This document shows, piece after piece, positions 1-6,317 of a DNA stretch of 29,134 nt. The stretch covers positions 1 to 29,134 of the IMG/VR virus record IMGVR_UViG_3300005511_000051. One strand, written 5' to 3'. Position numbers and translations under genes: made by a program. Source of the DNA: a virus. Under the pieces are notes generated by a model. The model was not told the DNA's origin. It did no database searches and worked only from the letters and a program-made list of their open reading frames with translations. The number at the start of each line of letters is the position of its first letter. Within the stretch, counting starts at the first letter, position 1.

Positions 1-90
1 GAATGCCTCGCCCAGCTTCTCGGCTTCACTGTCGCGAAGATCGAGGATGAGGCGCCCACCGTTGCGCGCTTCCTCTCGGCCGCGGAGTGA
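1..90 (+). CDS. C-terminal end of an unidentified protein (partial)
   Basis: An open frame runs from the first base to a TGA at 88-90 and encodes the last 29 residues of a protein whose start lies outside the window. The visible tail, ending FLSAAE, has no recognisable motif. The next gene's GTG start lies 4 bases after this stop, and its GGAG ribosome site (84-87) lies inside the end of this frame, so the two are probably in the same operon. The reading frame is supported only by that arrangement and by ordinary amino-acid composition. No function is proposed. Confidence 0.55.
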   Translation, partial: ECLAQLLGFTVAKIEDEAPTVARFLSAAE

Positions 91-94
91 GCCA

Positions 95-652
95 GTGACC
101 GATCTAGGCACATTTACTGGCGAACCTGAAGAATGGCGCAGCATCTGCGATATGCCCGAATATGAAGTGAGCAGCCTTGGGAGAATTAGGCGCGTCAGAT
201 CGCTGATAAATAAGAAGCTTTATGAGCCCCTTACGCCACGACCAGGTCCATACGGGTACCCGAACTACTTATTTAAGTTCGGCAAGAAGAAATGGAGAAG
301 AAACATACACCCTTTGGTTTGCAGGGCTTTCCATGGCCCTAAGCCAACCCCAAAGCACGGGGTAGCACACAACGACGGCTCAAGGGATAACAATAGGGCG
401 TCTAACCTACGGTGGGTTACGCAAGTCGAAAACTCCCTAGATTCGATCAGACACGGAACCTCTACGAGAGGTGAACGAAACGCATTCTCTAAGCTCAATA
501 AAGATTCCGTCTTAGAAATTCGCAGAGAGTATCGCAGTTCTGGAAACGCAGAACGCAACAAGCAATTGATGGCTAAATTTGGGATCAGCAGGGCTACCTT
601 GTGTAACGTTGCTAACCGAAAATCATGGAGTTGGCTTAGCGATGAAGATTGA
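95..652 (+). CDS. NUMOD4/HNH homing-type endonuclease
   Basis: A predicted free-standing HNH endonuclease of 185 residues from the GTG at 95. That start is chosen because GGAG lies 7 bases upstream and it keeps the whole NUMOD4 motif; an ATG at 47 would overlap the previous gene. The N-terminus carries a NUMOD4-like segment (EEWRSI then PEYEVSSLGRIRR). An HNH_3-like core follows, with HPLVCRAFHG, VAHNDGSRDNNRASNLRWVT and a conserved GERNAFSKL. The C-terminus (LNKDSVLEIRREY then KFGISRATLCNV) reads as a helix-turn-helix DNA-binding segment. Such enzymes are mobile and usually nick or cut related phage genomes. The gene looks clearly AT-richer than the genes after it, which suggests recent arrival. 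Domain call is firm; activity is inferred. Confidence 0.88.
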   Translation: MTDLGTFTGEPEEWRSICDMPEYEVSSLGRIRRVRSLINKKLYEPLTPRPGPYGYPNYLFKFGKKKWRRNIHPLVCRAFHGPKPTPKHGVAHNDGSRDNNRASNLRWVTQVENSLDSIRHGTSTRGERNAFSKLNKDSVLEIRREYRSSGNAERNKQLMAKFGISRATLCNVANRKSWSWLSDED

Positions 653-791
653 TATTGGGACAATACGCGGCGCGAATAACCCATCTCAAGTTTTGAACGA
701 GAACCGCGCCTACAACTGGCGGCTCTTTGCTTGGTTCCTCGCTGCCTGTTCGGTTCAGGCTCTTGGCTGGCTGGGATGGATGGCACGATGA
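642..791 (+). CDS. Small single-pass membrane protein
   Basis: A 49-residue frame beginning at ATG 642, inside the last 11 bases of the HNH gene, with TGGAG at 626-630 as a possible ribosome site. The longer in-frame start at 579 would be buried deep in the HNH gene and is less likely. Residues from about 25 to the end (LFAWFLAACSVQALGWLGW) form one hydrophobic segment, so an inner-membrane location is likely. Its stop overlaps the next start as ATGA. No family was recognised; small membrane proteins are common fillers in phage early operons. Confidence 0.55.
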   Translation: MKIDIGTIRGANNPSQVLNENRAYNWRLFAWFLAACSVQALGWLGWMAR

Positions 792-976
792 GCAACCTCG
801 TTGAAACACTCCGCAATGCCGCCATTCACGCCCGCCAGATGGCTGACGAGTACCGCCGTGAAGGCAATTCAAAGCGGGCAGACGAACGTGACGCAGACGC
901 CGATCACTACGAGCTGAAGGCCTGGCAGGAAGAATGGCGCATCGCTCACCAAACCCCAAGGAGGGCAGCAGCATGA
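788..976 (+). CDS. Small charged hypothetical protein
   Basis: A 62-residue protein starting at ATG 788, which overlaps the previous stop by four bases (ATGA). It ends in the same ATGA overlap with the exonuclease gene. It is mainly helical and highly charged (EYRREGNSKRADERDADADHYELKAWQEE) with no membrane segment or known domain. Translational coupling on both sides is the main support for it being a real gene. Function unknown; it could be a small accessory partner of the recombination module that follows. Confidence 0.6.
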   Translation: MSNLVETLRNAAIHARQMADEYRREGNSKRADERDADADHYELKAWQEEWRIAHQTPRRAAA

Positions 977-1650
977 CCTACCTTTATCTGGACATTGAGA
1001 CTATCCCGGCGCAGTCGGACGACATCAAAGCCCGCATTGCCGCCAACGTCAAGCCACCGGCCGCGATGAAGAAGGCCGACACGATAGCCGCTTGGGAGAA
1101 GGAGCAGAAGGCTGCAGCCGTCGAGGAAGCCATTTCCAAGACCGGCCTTAACGCCGCCTTCGGCCATATCTGCTGCATCGGGTTTGCTTTCGATGATGGC
1201 CCCGTTTCATCGCAGACGGCGCAGGTGTGGACAGAAGAGAGGGACATAATCCAGTCCTTCTTCGAATACGTCAACGCCACCATCGGAAACCGCTTCCCCG
1301 TCATCGTCGGCCACAACGTCGCAGGCTTCGATATCCGCTTTATCTGGCAGCGCTCTATCGCTCTCGGCATTCGAGTGCCGGCATGGATGCCGCGTGATCC
1401 CAAGCCGTGGGGCAACGACGTGTTCGACACTATGACGGCATGGGCCGGCGCCCGCGACACGATCAGCATGGACAATCTGAGCGCCGCTCTCGGCCTGCCA
1501 GGCAAGGGCGAAATCGACGGGTCCATGATTGGACAGATGTTCGCAGACGGCAAGCACAAGGAAATCGCAGCCTATTGCCGGGAAGACATCGAGCGCACCC
1601 GCGCCATTCACCGGAAGATGCTCGTAGCGTTCGGGGAGATCGCAGCATGA
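973..1650 (+). CDS. DEDD-type 3'-5' exonuclease
   Basis: A predicted 225-residue DnaQ/PolB-proofreading-like exonuclease that would remove nucleotides from DNA 3' ends using two metal ions. The three Exo motifs are visible: Exo I YLDIET at residues 5-10 (D7, E9), Exo II VGHNVAGFD at 112-120 (D120), and Exo III YCREDI at 201-206 (Y201, D205), which gives the DEDDy arrangement. The length fits a stand-alone exonuclease domain. The gene is coupled by ATGA overlaps to the genes before and after. Together with the annealing-like protein and SSB downstream it forms a likely phage recombination or repair module. Fold call is secure; the exact substrate is inferred. Confidence 0.88.
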   Translation: MTYLYLDIETIPAQSDDIKARIAANVKPPAAMKKADTIAAWEKEQKAAAVEEAISKTGLNAAFGHICCIGFAFDDGPVSSQTAQVWTEERDIIQSFFEYVNATIGNRFPVIVGHNVAGFDIRFIWQRSIALGIRVPAWMPRDPKPWGNDVFDTMTAWAGARDTISMDNLSAALGLPGKGEIDGSMIGQMFADGKHKEIAAYCREDIERTRAIHRKMLVAFGEIAA

Positions 1651-2414
1651 CCGAGAAAACAGCACTATGGGATAAGCTGGGGAAGACAGACCCGGCGCAC
1701 ACAAAGCAGTTCCAGCGAGGCGGCGGCTTCCGTGGAACGGCAATCAAGCCAATGTGGTCATACCGTCGCATGACGGAAGAGTTCGGCGCCTGTGGCGTCG
1801 GCTGGGGCATCAATGAGCCTTCGTTTCAGGTCGTGCCCGTTGGCGAAGAAATCCTCGTCTATTGCACCGTGTCCATTTGGCACGGAAGCCGCGACCAGAT
1901 CGTTTTCGGCGTCGGCGGTGACAAGGTTGCCGGGAAGAACAAGAACGGCCTGCAACTGGACGACGAGGCCTTCAAGAAGGCTTTCACGGATGGCGTGACC
2001 AACGCACTGAAACTGATCGGCGTCGGCGCGGACGTTCACATGGGCATGTTTGACGATAACAAGTACGTCAACACGATCGCCAAGGAATTCGAGGCTGAGA
2101 AGGCCGGCGAGAAAAAGCCGGAACCGAAGCCTATCAGCGCCGCCGAGCAGAAGCGCCAGTTGGCTGCGATCGATCAAGACTTGCTCGACTGCGAATCAAT
2201 CCTTGCCGTCAATACCTGCGCCAAAACCTGGGCGTCCATCATGGAGCGTGACGGATGGTCGCGAGACTACCGCGAAGCAGCTCGCCCGAAATTCCAGGCG
2301 CGGCGAGATCAGTTGCAGGCGACCGAAGACACAGCCAACGCCATTCAAGAGCAATTCCCAGGCTCGACGGTCGTTTCAGACGCCGAAGCCTCACGCCATC
2401 CGCTGAACGCCTAG
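1647..2414 (+). CDS. Putative single-strand annealing recombination protein (Rad52/Erf-like)
   Basis: A 255-residue protein starting at ATG 1647 in an ATGA overlap with the exonuclease. The central part has the pattern AFKKAFTDGVTNALKLIGVG followed by ADVHMGMFDDNKYV (about residues 110-145). This pattern is widespread in phage proteins annotated as Rad52/22- or Erf-like annealing proteins, and it lies after a conserved aromatic segment (MWSYRRMTEEFG, GWGI). The C-terminal third is charged and Gln-rich and probably flexible. The exonuclease just upstream and the SSB 13 bases downstream support a role in annealing single strands during phage recombination or replication. The family call rests on motif memory and context, so it is moderate. 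Confidence 0.6.
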   Translation: MTEKTALWDKLGKTDPAHTKQFQRGGGFRGTAIKPMWSYRRMTEEFGACGVGWGINEPSFQVVPVGEEILVYCTVSIWHGSRDQIVFGVGGDKVAGKNKNGLQLDDEAFKKAFTDGVTNALKLIGVGADVHMGMFDDNKYVNTIAKEFEAEKAGEKKPEPKPISAAEQKRQLAAIDQDLLDCESILAVNTCAKTWASIMERDGWSRDYREAARPKFQARRDQLQATEDTANAIQEQFPGSTVVSDAEASRHPLNA

Positions 2415-2427
2415 AAGGACCGACACC

Positions 2428-2832
2428 ATGAAAGCCATCACTCTTGCAGGAACAGTCGGAAAAGACGCGGTTATGCGGCGCACTCAGGGCGGGGAGCCAG
2501 TTCTAGGCTTCTCCGTCGCTGTTGATGACGGATACGGCGAGAACAAGACCACGATGTGGTTTGACATCGCCCTGTGGGGAAAGCGCGGGGATTCCCTCGC
2601 GAAATACCTGACGAAGGGAACGAAGGTCTGCGTTACCGGCGAGTTCGGCCAGCGCCACCACGAAGGCAAGACCTATTTCACCTGCCGCGCGTCCGATATC
2701 ACCCTCATGGGCGGCGGGGATAAGCCAGCGGCACAGCCAGCCACCGAGCGCCGGGATAGCTACGGCAATCAGCCGGCGAACTTCCGCAGCGATCTTCAGG
2801 ATGACATCCCGTTCATGTGCGAGTGGCGCTGA
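2428..2832 (+). CDS. ssb: Single-stranded DNA-binding protein
   Basis: A 134-residue SSB with an OB-fold over roughly residues 1-95 (MKAITLAGTVGKDA, TTMWFDIALWGKRGDSLAKYL, KGTKVCVTGEFG, KTYFTCRASDITLMG), then a short Gln/Pro linker. It would coat single-stranded DNA in recombination or replication. The partner-binding tip normally ends the protein as DDDIPF. Here DDIPF (residues 125-129) is followed by five more residues, MCEWR, so the tip is not terminal. GAAGGA lies about 8 bases before the ATG. The stop overlaps the next start as TGATG. Confidence 0.93.
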   Translation: MKAITLAGTVGKDAVMRRTQGGEPVLGFSVAVDDGYGENKTTMWFDIALWGKRGDSLAKYLTKGTKVCVTGEFGQRHHEGKTYFTCRASDITLMGGGDKPAAQPATERRDSYGNQPANFRSDLQDDIPFMCEWR

Positions 2833-3263
2833 TGGCGAAAACCGAACACGCGCCAATCTACGTCATGCGCCGCGGCGATGCGCTTTACCCAGAGATGCAA
2901 GCCGACGCAGAGATGATCCGCAAGATGCAGCCGGGGGAGCGTATCCGCGTCGATCTCCGCACCGGCCGATCGCCTGCCCGCCTGCGGTTTTATTGGAGTT
3001 TCCTCGCGAAGGTAGTCCAGGCAACAGAGTGCACTGGCTCACCGGAAGTGTTGCACGACCTGGTGAAGGTTCACACGGGATACGTAAACCCTGTGATGTT
3101 TCGGGGCCATACGTACCTGTTCCCCGCCAGCATCGCGTTTTCCTCCATGACGGAGGAAACGTTCGACAAATTTTGCGAGGCCGCAATTCGGTTCATCGCG
3201 GAAAATTACGGCGTCACGCCAGAAGATGTCTTCCCCGATCAGAAGGAGCGCCGCTGTGCTTAA
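2832..3263 (+). CDS. Conserved phage protein, possibly DUF1367-like
   Basis: A 143-residue protein from ATG 2832, which shares a base with the ssb stop; an in-frame GTG at 2817 is an alternative but would lie inside ssb. The middle has SPARLRFYWSFLAKVVQAT, then LHDLVKVHTGYV, then MTEETFDKFCEAAIRFIAENYG. This arrangement (basic helix, hydrophobic helix, a GYV turn, closing helix) resembles small phage proteins found beside recombination genes, often grouped as DUF1367. Its place directly after ssb suggests a DNA-metabolism accessory. I do not recognise a catalytic motif, so the family name is tentative. Confidence 0.55.
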   Translation: MAKTEHAPIYVMRRGDALYPEMQADAEMIRKMQPGERIRVDLRTGRSPARLRFYWSFLAKVVQATECTGSPEVLHDLVKVHTGYVNPVMFRGHTYLFPASIAFSSMTEETFDKFCEAAIRFIAENYGVTPEDVFPDQKERRCA

Positions 3264-4008
3264 ATACGACCTTTCCGGAAAACGATTCTCAAGATGGACG
3301 GCAGTCTATCATGTTTCTCACGGCATATGGGAGTGCAAGTGCGATTGCGGCACAACGTCAAAGGTAAATGGCAAGAACCTGCGATACGGCAACAGCAAGA
3401 GCTGTGGCTGCTTGAGAGTTGACATCGGGGCGACAAAGAACAGGACGCACGGTCATACTGCGAACAGGGAATACTCTCCAGAATATAACGCCTACCGGAA
3501 CATGCTCCGCAGATGCTTTGAAAAAACAAACGAAAAGTACCCCCAATATGGAGGGCGGGGTATTTCTGTATGTGATCGTTGGAATGCCTCTTTTGATAAC
3601 TTCTTTGCCGACATGGGCAAAAAACCTAGCCCACTTCACAGTTTGGACAGGGTGGACGTTAACGAGGGCTATAGCCCTGGAAATTGCCGATGGGCCACAC
3701 CAAAGGAACAAGCCAGAAACAAGACATGCAACGTTATCGTATCACTCGGCTCTGAGCAAATAACGCTTGCGGAAGCATGCGAACGACTCGGCTTAAAATA
3801 TGGGACTATCCATAATCGGATGAACAGGTACGGGATGACGTTCGATGAGGCGTTGAACGTCCCATCCCGCCTCAAGCTCAGCAAAGAACAGATACAGGAA
3901 ATTATCAACACGACACCATACCGTGGCGTGACTGTGGACCTGTCGAAGAAATTCGGCGTTTCCAACGTCCGTATTGGTCAGATTATGAGGGGAAGGGCTG
4001 CAGCATGA
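3256..4008 (+). CDS. Homing-endonuclease-like protein with zinc ribbon and GGRGI core
   Basis: A 250-residue protein starting at GTG 3256; AAGGAG at 3243-3248 lies 7 bases upstream, which decides the start. An N-terminal zinc ribbon (CKCDCG, then SCGC; C27, C29, C31, C50, C52) is followed by the conserved phage nuclease-like core: YNAYRNMLRRC, YGGRGISVCDRW, SFDNFFADMG, SLDRVDVNEGYSPGNCRWAT and KEQARNK. The C-terminus holds two helix-turn-helix-like stretches (ITLAEACERLGLKYGTIHNR and VDLSKKFGVSNVRIGQIMRGR). The family is common in phages and usually labelled HNH or homing endonuclease. The gene looks AT-richer than its neighbours and overlaps the previous gene by 8 bases. It is probably a mobile endonuclease. 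Confidence 0.75.
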   Translation: MLKYDLSGKRFSRWTAVYHVSHGIWECKCDCGTTSKVNGKNLRYGNSKSCGCLRVDIGATKNRTHGHTANREYSPEYNAYRNMLRRCFEKTNEKYPQYGGRGISVCDRWNASFDNFFADMGKKPSPLHSLDRVDVNEGYSPGNCRWATPKEQARNKTCNVIVSLGSEQITLAEACERLGLKYGTIHNRMNRYGMTFDEALNVPSRLKLSKEQIQEIINTTPYRGVTVDLSKKFGVSNVRIGQIMRGRAAA

Positions 4009-4247
4009 CCGTTCAAGACCGCATGGCCCGTCACCCCCAGATGCGAGCTAGCACCCTCGCCTATCTGCAGAAACGAGACGCCCTCCTCGCCCAGCTTCAA
4101 CGCGAGATCCGAGAACAGGCAGAAGCGGACAGAGCAGTAAACAGCTTTCGCGACGAGATCGGATATCAGCCTGGCATGTCGGCCCTCCTGTTGATTGCGG
4201 GTCGGTTGAAGGTTCTCGCGTTGAAGGCGAAGGAGATTTTGAACTGA
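4005..4247 (+). CDS. Small helical hypothetical protein
   Basis: An 80-residue protein translated from an ATGA overlap with the preceding gene. It is almost entirely helical and charged (LAYLQKRDALLAQLQREIREQAEAD) and could form a short coiled coil around residues 15-50. It has no cysteine cluster, signal or membrane segment. The stop overlaps the next start as TGATG. The family was not recognised; composition and coupling support a real gene of unknown role. Confidence 0.6.
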   Translation: MTVQDRMARHPQMRASTLAYLQKRDALLAQLQREIREQAEADRAVNSFRDEIGYQPGMSALLLIAGRLKVLALKAKEILN

Positions 4248-4411
4248 TGGTGGACCGTTTCGTCGTATCCTCCGCTTGCATTGCCGCCGTTCTGTTCATG
4301 TTTGTCAGGCTGATCGAAGGCGGGAGCACATTCGACACCGTTATGCGGTGTCTAACGATGATCACCTATTCGTATTACGCTTATTCCGTCCTGCGTCGTG
4401 GGGTGCAGTGA
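4247..4411 (+). CDS. Tiny membrane protein, two predicted helices
   Basis: A 54-residue frame from ATG 4247 to TGA 4409-4411, with one-base stop/start overlaps (TGATG) on both sides. The first hydrophobic stretch covers about residues 6-21 (VVSSACIAAVLFMFV). A second, weaker one covers about 36-49 (LTMITYSYYAYSV). A short loop containing EGGSTFD lies between them, and the C-terminus is basic (LRRG). It probably sits in the inner membrane. No family was recognised. It could be an accessory or lysogenic membrane peptide; a holin role is less likely because it lies in the early operon. Confidence 0.55.
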   Translation: MVDRFVVSSACIAAVLFMFVRLIEGGSTFDTVMRCLTMITYSYYAYSVLRRGVQ

Positions 4412-4614
4412 TGGCCGTTGCACTCAAATACGCTGTGATCTGGATACCGATATGCGGCTTTCTTTCGGTCGCCGCCGTCTCCTGTGGAAAGTACCACACC
4501 GAAGCCGAACGCTTCCAGCATGAGGAATGGCTGATACGCCAAGAGCACTGTGTAAAGCGCGGTGGGATGTTGGAGCGCACTTGGGGAAATTGGACGTGCG
4601 AGGTGACGCCCTAA
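4411..4614 (+). CDS. Small membrane-anchored or exported protein
   Basis: A 67-residue protein from ATG 4411. Residues 7-25 form a hydrophobic segment (YAVIWIPICGFLSVAAVSC) with one lysine before it. The AVSC end resembles a lipobox, but position -3 is Ala rather than Leu, so lipidation is uncertain. The remaining 42 residues are polar and contain two more cysteines (EHCVKRGG, NWTCEV) that could pair outside the cytoplasm. It is coupled to its neighbours by TGATG and TAATG overlaps. Function unknown. Confidence 0.55.
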   Translation: MAVALKYAVIWIPICGFLSVAAVSCGKYHTEAERFQHEEWLIRQEHCVKRGGMLERTWGNWTCEVTP

Positions 4615-4943
4615 TGGCCGATCGCATCGAGTTCTCCAAGAAGACACGCGGCCTAGCCTTCATCCGCTGCGGCGGAAAGTGCGAAAAATGCGAGATGAAG
4701 CTGAAGGTCTCCGAGGGAGAGTATGACCACATCATTCCCTTTTGGGTCAGCCGGGATTCCTCGCTCGATAACTGCCAGGTGCTTTGCAATCCATGCCATC
4801 GCGGCGTTGGGGCAAAGACCGCAGACGATCAGCGCACCATTTCAAAGATCAAGCGGGTGAAGGCCAAGCACGAAGGAACCTTCCCCGCTTCCAAGTCTAA
4901 ACTGCGCAGCCGAGGCTTCGCAAGCACGAGGTATCAGCCATGA
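4614..4943 (+). CDS. HNH endonuclease
   Basis: A compact 109-residue HNH nuclease. Zinc-binding pairs C23xxC26 and C58xxC61 frame the catalytic region YDHIIPF (D38, H39), DNCQVLC (N53) and CHRG (H62), followed by the KTADD segment typical of HNH proteins of this class. It would cut or nick double-stranded DNA using one metal ion. Unlike the larger homing enzymes in this window it has no NUMOD or AP2 DNA-binding extension, and its base composition matches its neighbours. It may therefore be a resident early gene rather than a recent mobile arrival. It starts in a TAATG overlap and ends in an ATGA overlap. Confidence 0.88.
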   Translation: MADRIEFSKKTRGLAFIRCGGKCEKCEMKLKVSEGEYDHIIPFWVSRDSSLDNCQVLCNPCHRGVGAKTADDQRTISKIKRVKAKHEGTFPASKSKLRSRGFASTRYQP

Positions 4944-5062
4944 CCCGCGCTGTATTCTTCCTCGCCCTCCTGCTGGCGTCGTGCCAGTCGTATCAGCCGC
5001 CCGGTTCCGATTTGTGGATGTCCATCACCCCCGCCAAGCAGGCAGAAGGAACCCACCCATGA
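4940..5062 (+). CDS. 40-residue lipoprotein
   Basis: A very short frame from ATG 4940 (ATGA overlap with the HNH stop) to TGA 5060-5062 (ATGA overlap with the next start). It encodes MTRAVFFLALLLASC and then a proline-containing polar tail. The N-terminus is a textbook lipoprotein signal: one Arg, a hydrophobic run, and the lipobox LASC with Cys15 as the predicted lipidated residue. The mature peptide would be about 26 residues. It resembles an Rz1-type outer-membrane lipoprotein in size, but it lies in the early operon, away from the endolysin and spanin pair. Role unknown. Confidence 0.6.
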   Translation: MTRAVFFLALLLASCQSYQPPGSDLWMSITPAKQAEGTHP

Positions 5063-5520
5063 CCGCCAAACACCTCTTGGACCAGATAGTGCGCGGCCTC
5101 GATGGGGTGACGCCGGGACCGTATGACGTATGGGTCGAACCGACGCCGACCGTCTACGAGGCAATCGCGGAGTTTGAAGCCCAGGCACGCGCAAGCGAGC
5201 CATTCGCGGGAGCCGTCTATCTCTTGAACGCTGGCGGCAAGTGCCCCGCCACAACTGGGTGTGGACCGTCCAGCGCTGCCAACGCGGCCCACTTCGCACG
5301 CTGTTCGCCGGAAGCCATGCGCGAGATCGCCGCTTATGTCCGAGACCTAGAGGAACGGCTGGCGAAGGCTGCCGAGGCGCTGGAGAAATTCACGGGTCAT
5401 TACGAGCCTTGGATGGATCGATGGGCTGATGATGCGGAATCGTCCACTTTCTCGCGCCACACGTTCGGCCAACTCCGCAGCGCCCGCGCCATAATTTCCC
5501 AGATCAGGAGTGAGAAATGA
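5059..5520 (+). CDS. Ea22-like hypothetical phage protein
   Basis: A 153-residue protein from ATG 5059. The layout is that of the Ea22-like group of phage early proteins: an N-terminal TPGPYDVWVEP segment, then SAANAAHFARCSPEAMREIAAY, then a charged coiled coil DLEERLAKAAEALEKF. The C-terminal part (FGQLRSARAIISQI) is helical. These proteins are abundant in phage early regions and their function is not established. Start and stop are both in ATGA overlaps. The grouping is by pattern and not certain. Confidence 0.6.
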   Translation: MTAKHLLDQIVRGLDGVTPGPYDVWVEPTPTVYEAIAEFEAQARASEPFAGAVYLLNAGGKCPATTGCGPSSAANAAHFARCSPEAMREIAAYVRDLEERLAKAAEALEKFTGHYEPWMDRWADDAESSTFSRHTFGQLRSARAIISQIRSEK

Positions 5521-5852
5521 GCAAGGCAATAACCGAGGCGATGATCCGTGACGCGTTTAACCAACATAAAAAGACGTCACTTAAGGCCCTCGCTTCCTAC
5601 TATGATTTTGCGGCTGGATACGAAGCCGCCCTCTCCGTTCAGATAGAGGGGGGAGACAAGGGAGACGCTGGCCGCAAACTCAGCCTCTGGTTCTTCCGTG
5701 ATCTATCCGGTGAGCAACGCGGCAAGTTGTTCGGGTTGTTCGGCCTGACAGACGCGCAGAAGGATACCAACCACGGCTATCAGGCCATGGCGCTTGCGCA
5801 TGTTGTTCGCCTCCTCGCCCCTTCCGCTTCCATAGAGGGAGAGACGCCATGA
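5517..5852 (+). CDS. Hypothetical protein
   Basis: A 111-residue protein coupled by ATGA overlaps on both sides. The N-terminus AMIRDAFNQHKK and the aromatic segment ASYYDFAAGYEAALS look like a small helical domain. The second half (LSLWFFRDLSGEQRGKLFGLFGLTD, MALAHVVRLLAP) is also helical and moderately hydrophobic but has no clear membrane segment. The family was not recognised. Normal composition for the early operon and tight coupling support it as real. Confidence 0.6.
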   Translation: MSKAITEAMIRDAFNQHKKTSLKALASYYDFAAGYEAALSVQIEGGDKGDAGRKLSLWFFRDLSGEQRGKLFGLFGLTDAQKDTNHGYQAMALAHVVRLLAPSASIEGETP

Positions 5853-6064
5853 GCGACCAACGGAGAAACCTACACCCGCACGCTGAAGCTCGCTTGGCGA
5901 TGGCGCTATGGGGCGATGAATACGGCGCCCAGAGAGGCGGTTCTATGGATTTCTGGGATGCATTGTCAGCGACCCGCAAGGCGCTGTGTGTGAGAGTCGT
6001 TGACGATGTTCTTGCCGCTCACGCTGCCAATGGCCGCGCCCTTGGTGATGGAGGTGGGGAATGA
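5849..6064 (+). CDS. Hypothetical protein
   Basis: A 71-residue protein starting in an ATGA overlap and ending in another. Visible features are HPHAEARLAMALWGDEY near the start, a central FWDALSATRKALC, and the helix VRVVDDVLAAHAANGRAL followed by a glycine-rich tail. No signal, zinc site or membrane helix is present. The family was not recognised. It belongs to the run of small genes just before the integrase. Confidence 0.5.
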   Translation: MSDQRRNLHPHAEARLAMALWGDEYGAQRGGSMDFWDALSATRKALCVRVVDDVLAAHAANGRALGDGGGE

Positions 6065-6144
6065 CAGCCCTTGACGAAGCCATATCGCCCGCCACAGCCG
6101 TTGCCAAGCTCCAGGCTGCAACCTTGGAAAGGATAGGTGGATGA
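6061..6144 (+). CDS. 27-residue peptide, possible leader or very small gene
   Basis: An ATG at 6061 overlaps the previous stop, and the frame ends at 6142-6144 in another ATGA overlap. It encodes only 27 residues (MTALDEAISPATAVAKLQ and on to GG). It fills the gap exactly and keeps the chain of coupled translation unbroken, which is the main argument for it. It may act mainly to pass ribosomes to the next gene. A chance frame cannot be excluded. Confidence 0.35.
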   Translation: MTALDEAISPATAVAKLQAATLERIGG

Positions 6145-6317
6145 CAGCGCCAGCAGCTATCAAGAAATCCGACCTGACGCGCGTTGCAGCCGTGGCGAAG
6201 GCTGAAGGCATTTGCATCGAAGTCGAGATGGGCGGGGCGCTGCTGCGGTTTTTCCCAAATATCCCCACCCAAACAATTCAGAAGCCCATTGCGCCGAAGG
6301 GCGGGGTTCGTCTTTAA
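6141..6317 (+). CDS. Small protein just upstream of integrase
   Basis: A 58-residue protein from ATG 6141. It opens with a helix (AAIKKSDLTRVAAVAKAEG), then two short strands (ICIEVEM, ALLRFF) and a polar tail. This helix-strand-strand layout, directly before a phage integrase and overlapping its start (TAATG), is frequent in alphaproteobacterial prophages as I recall them. Position and size would allow a recombination directionality role. No classical excisionase helix-turn-helix is visible, so that is only a possibility. Confidence 0.55.
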   Translation: MTAPAAIKKSDLTRVAAVAKAEGICIEVEMGGALLRFFPNIPTQTIQKPIAPKGGVRL

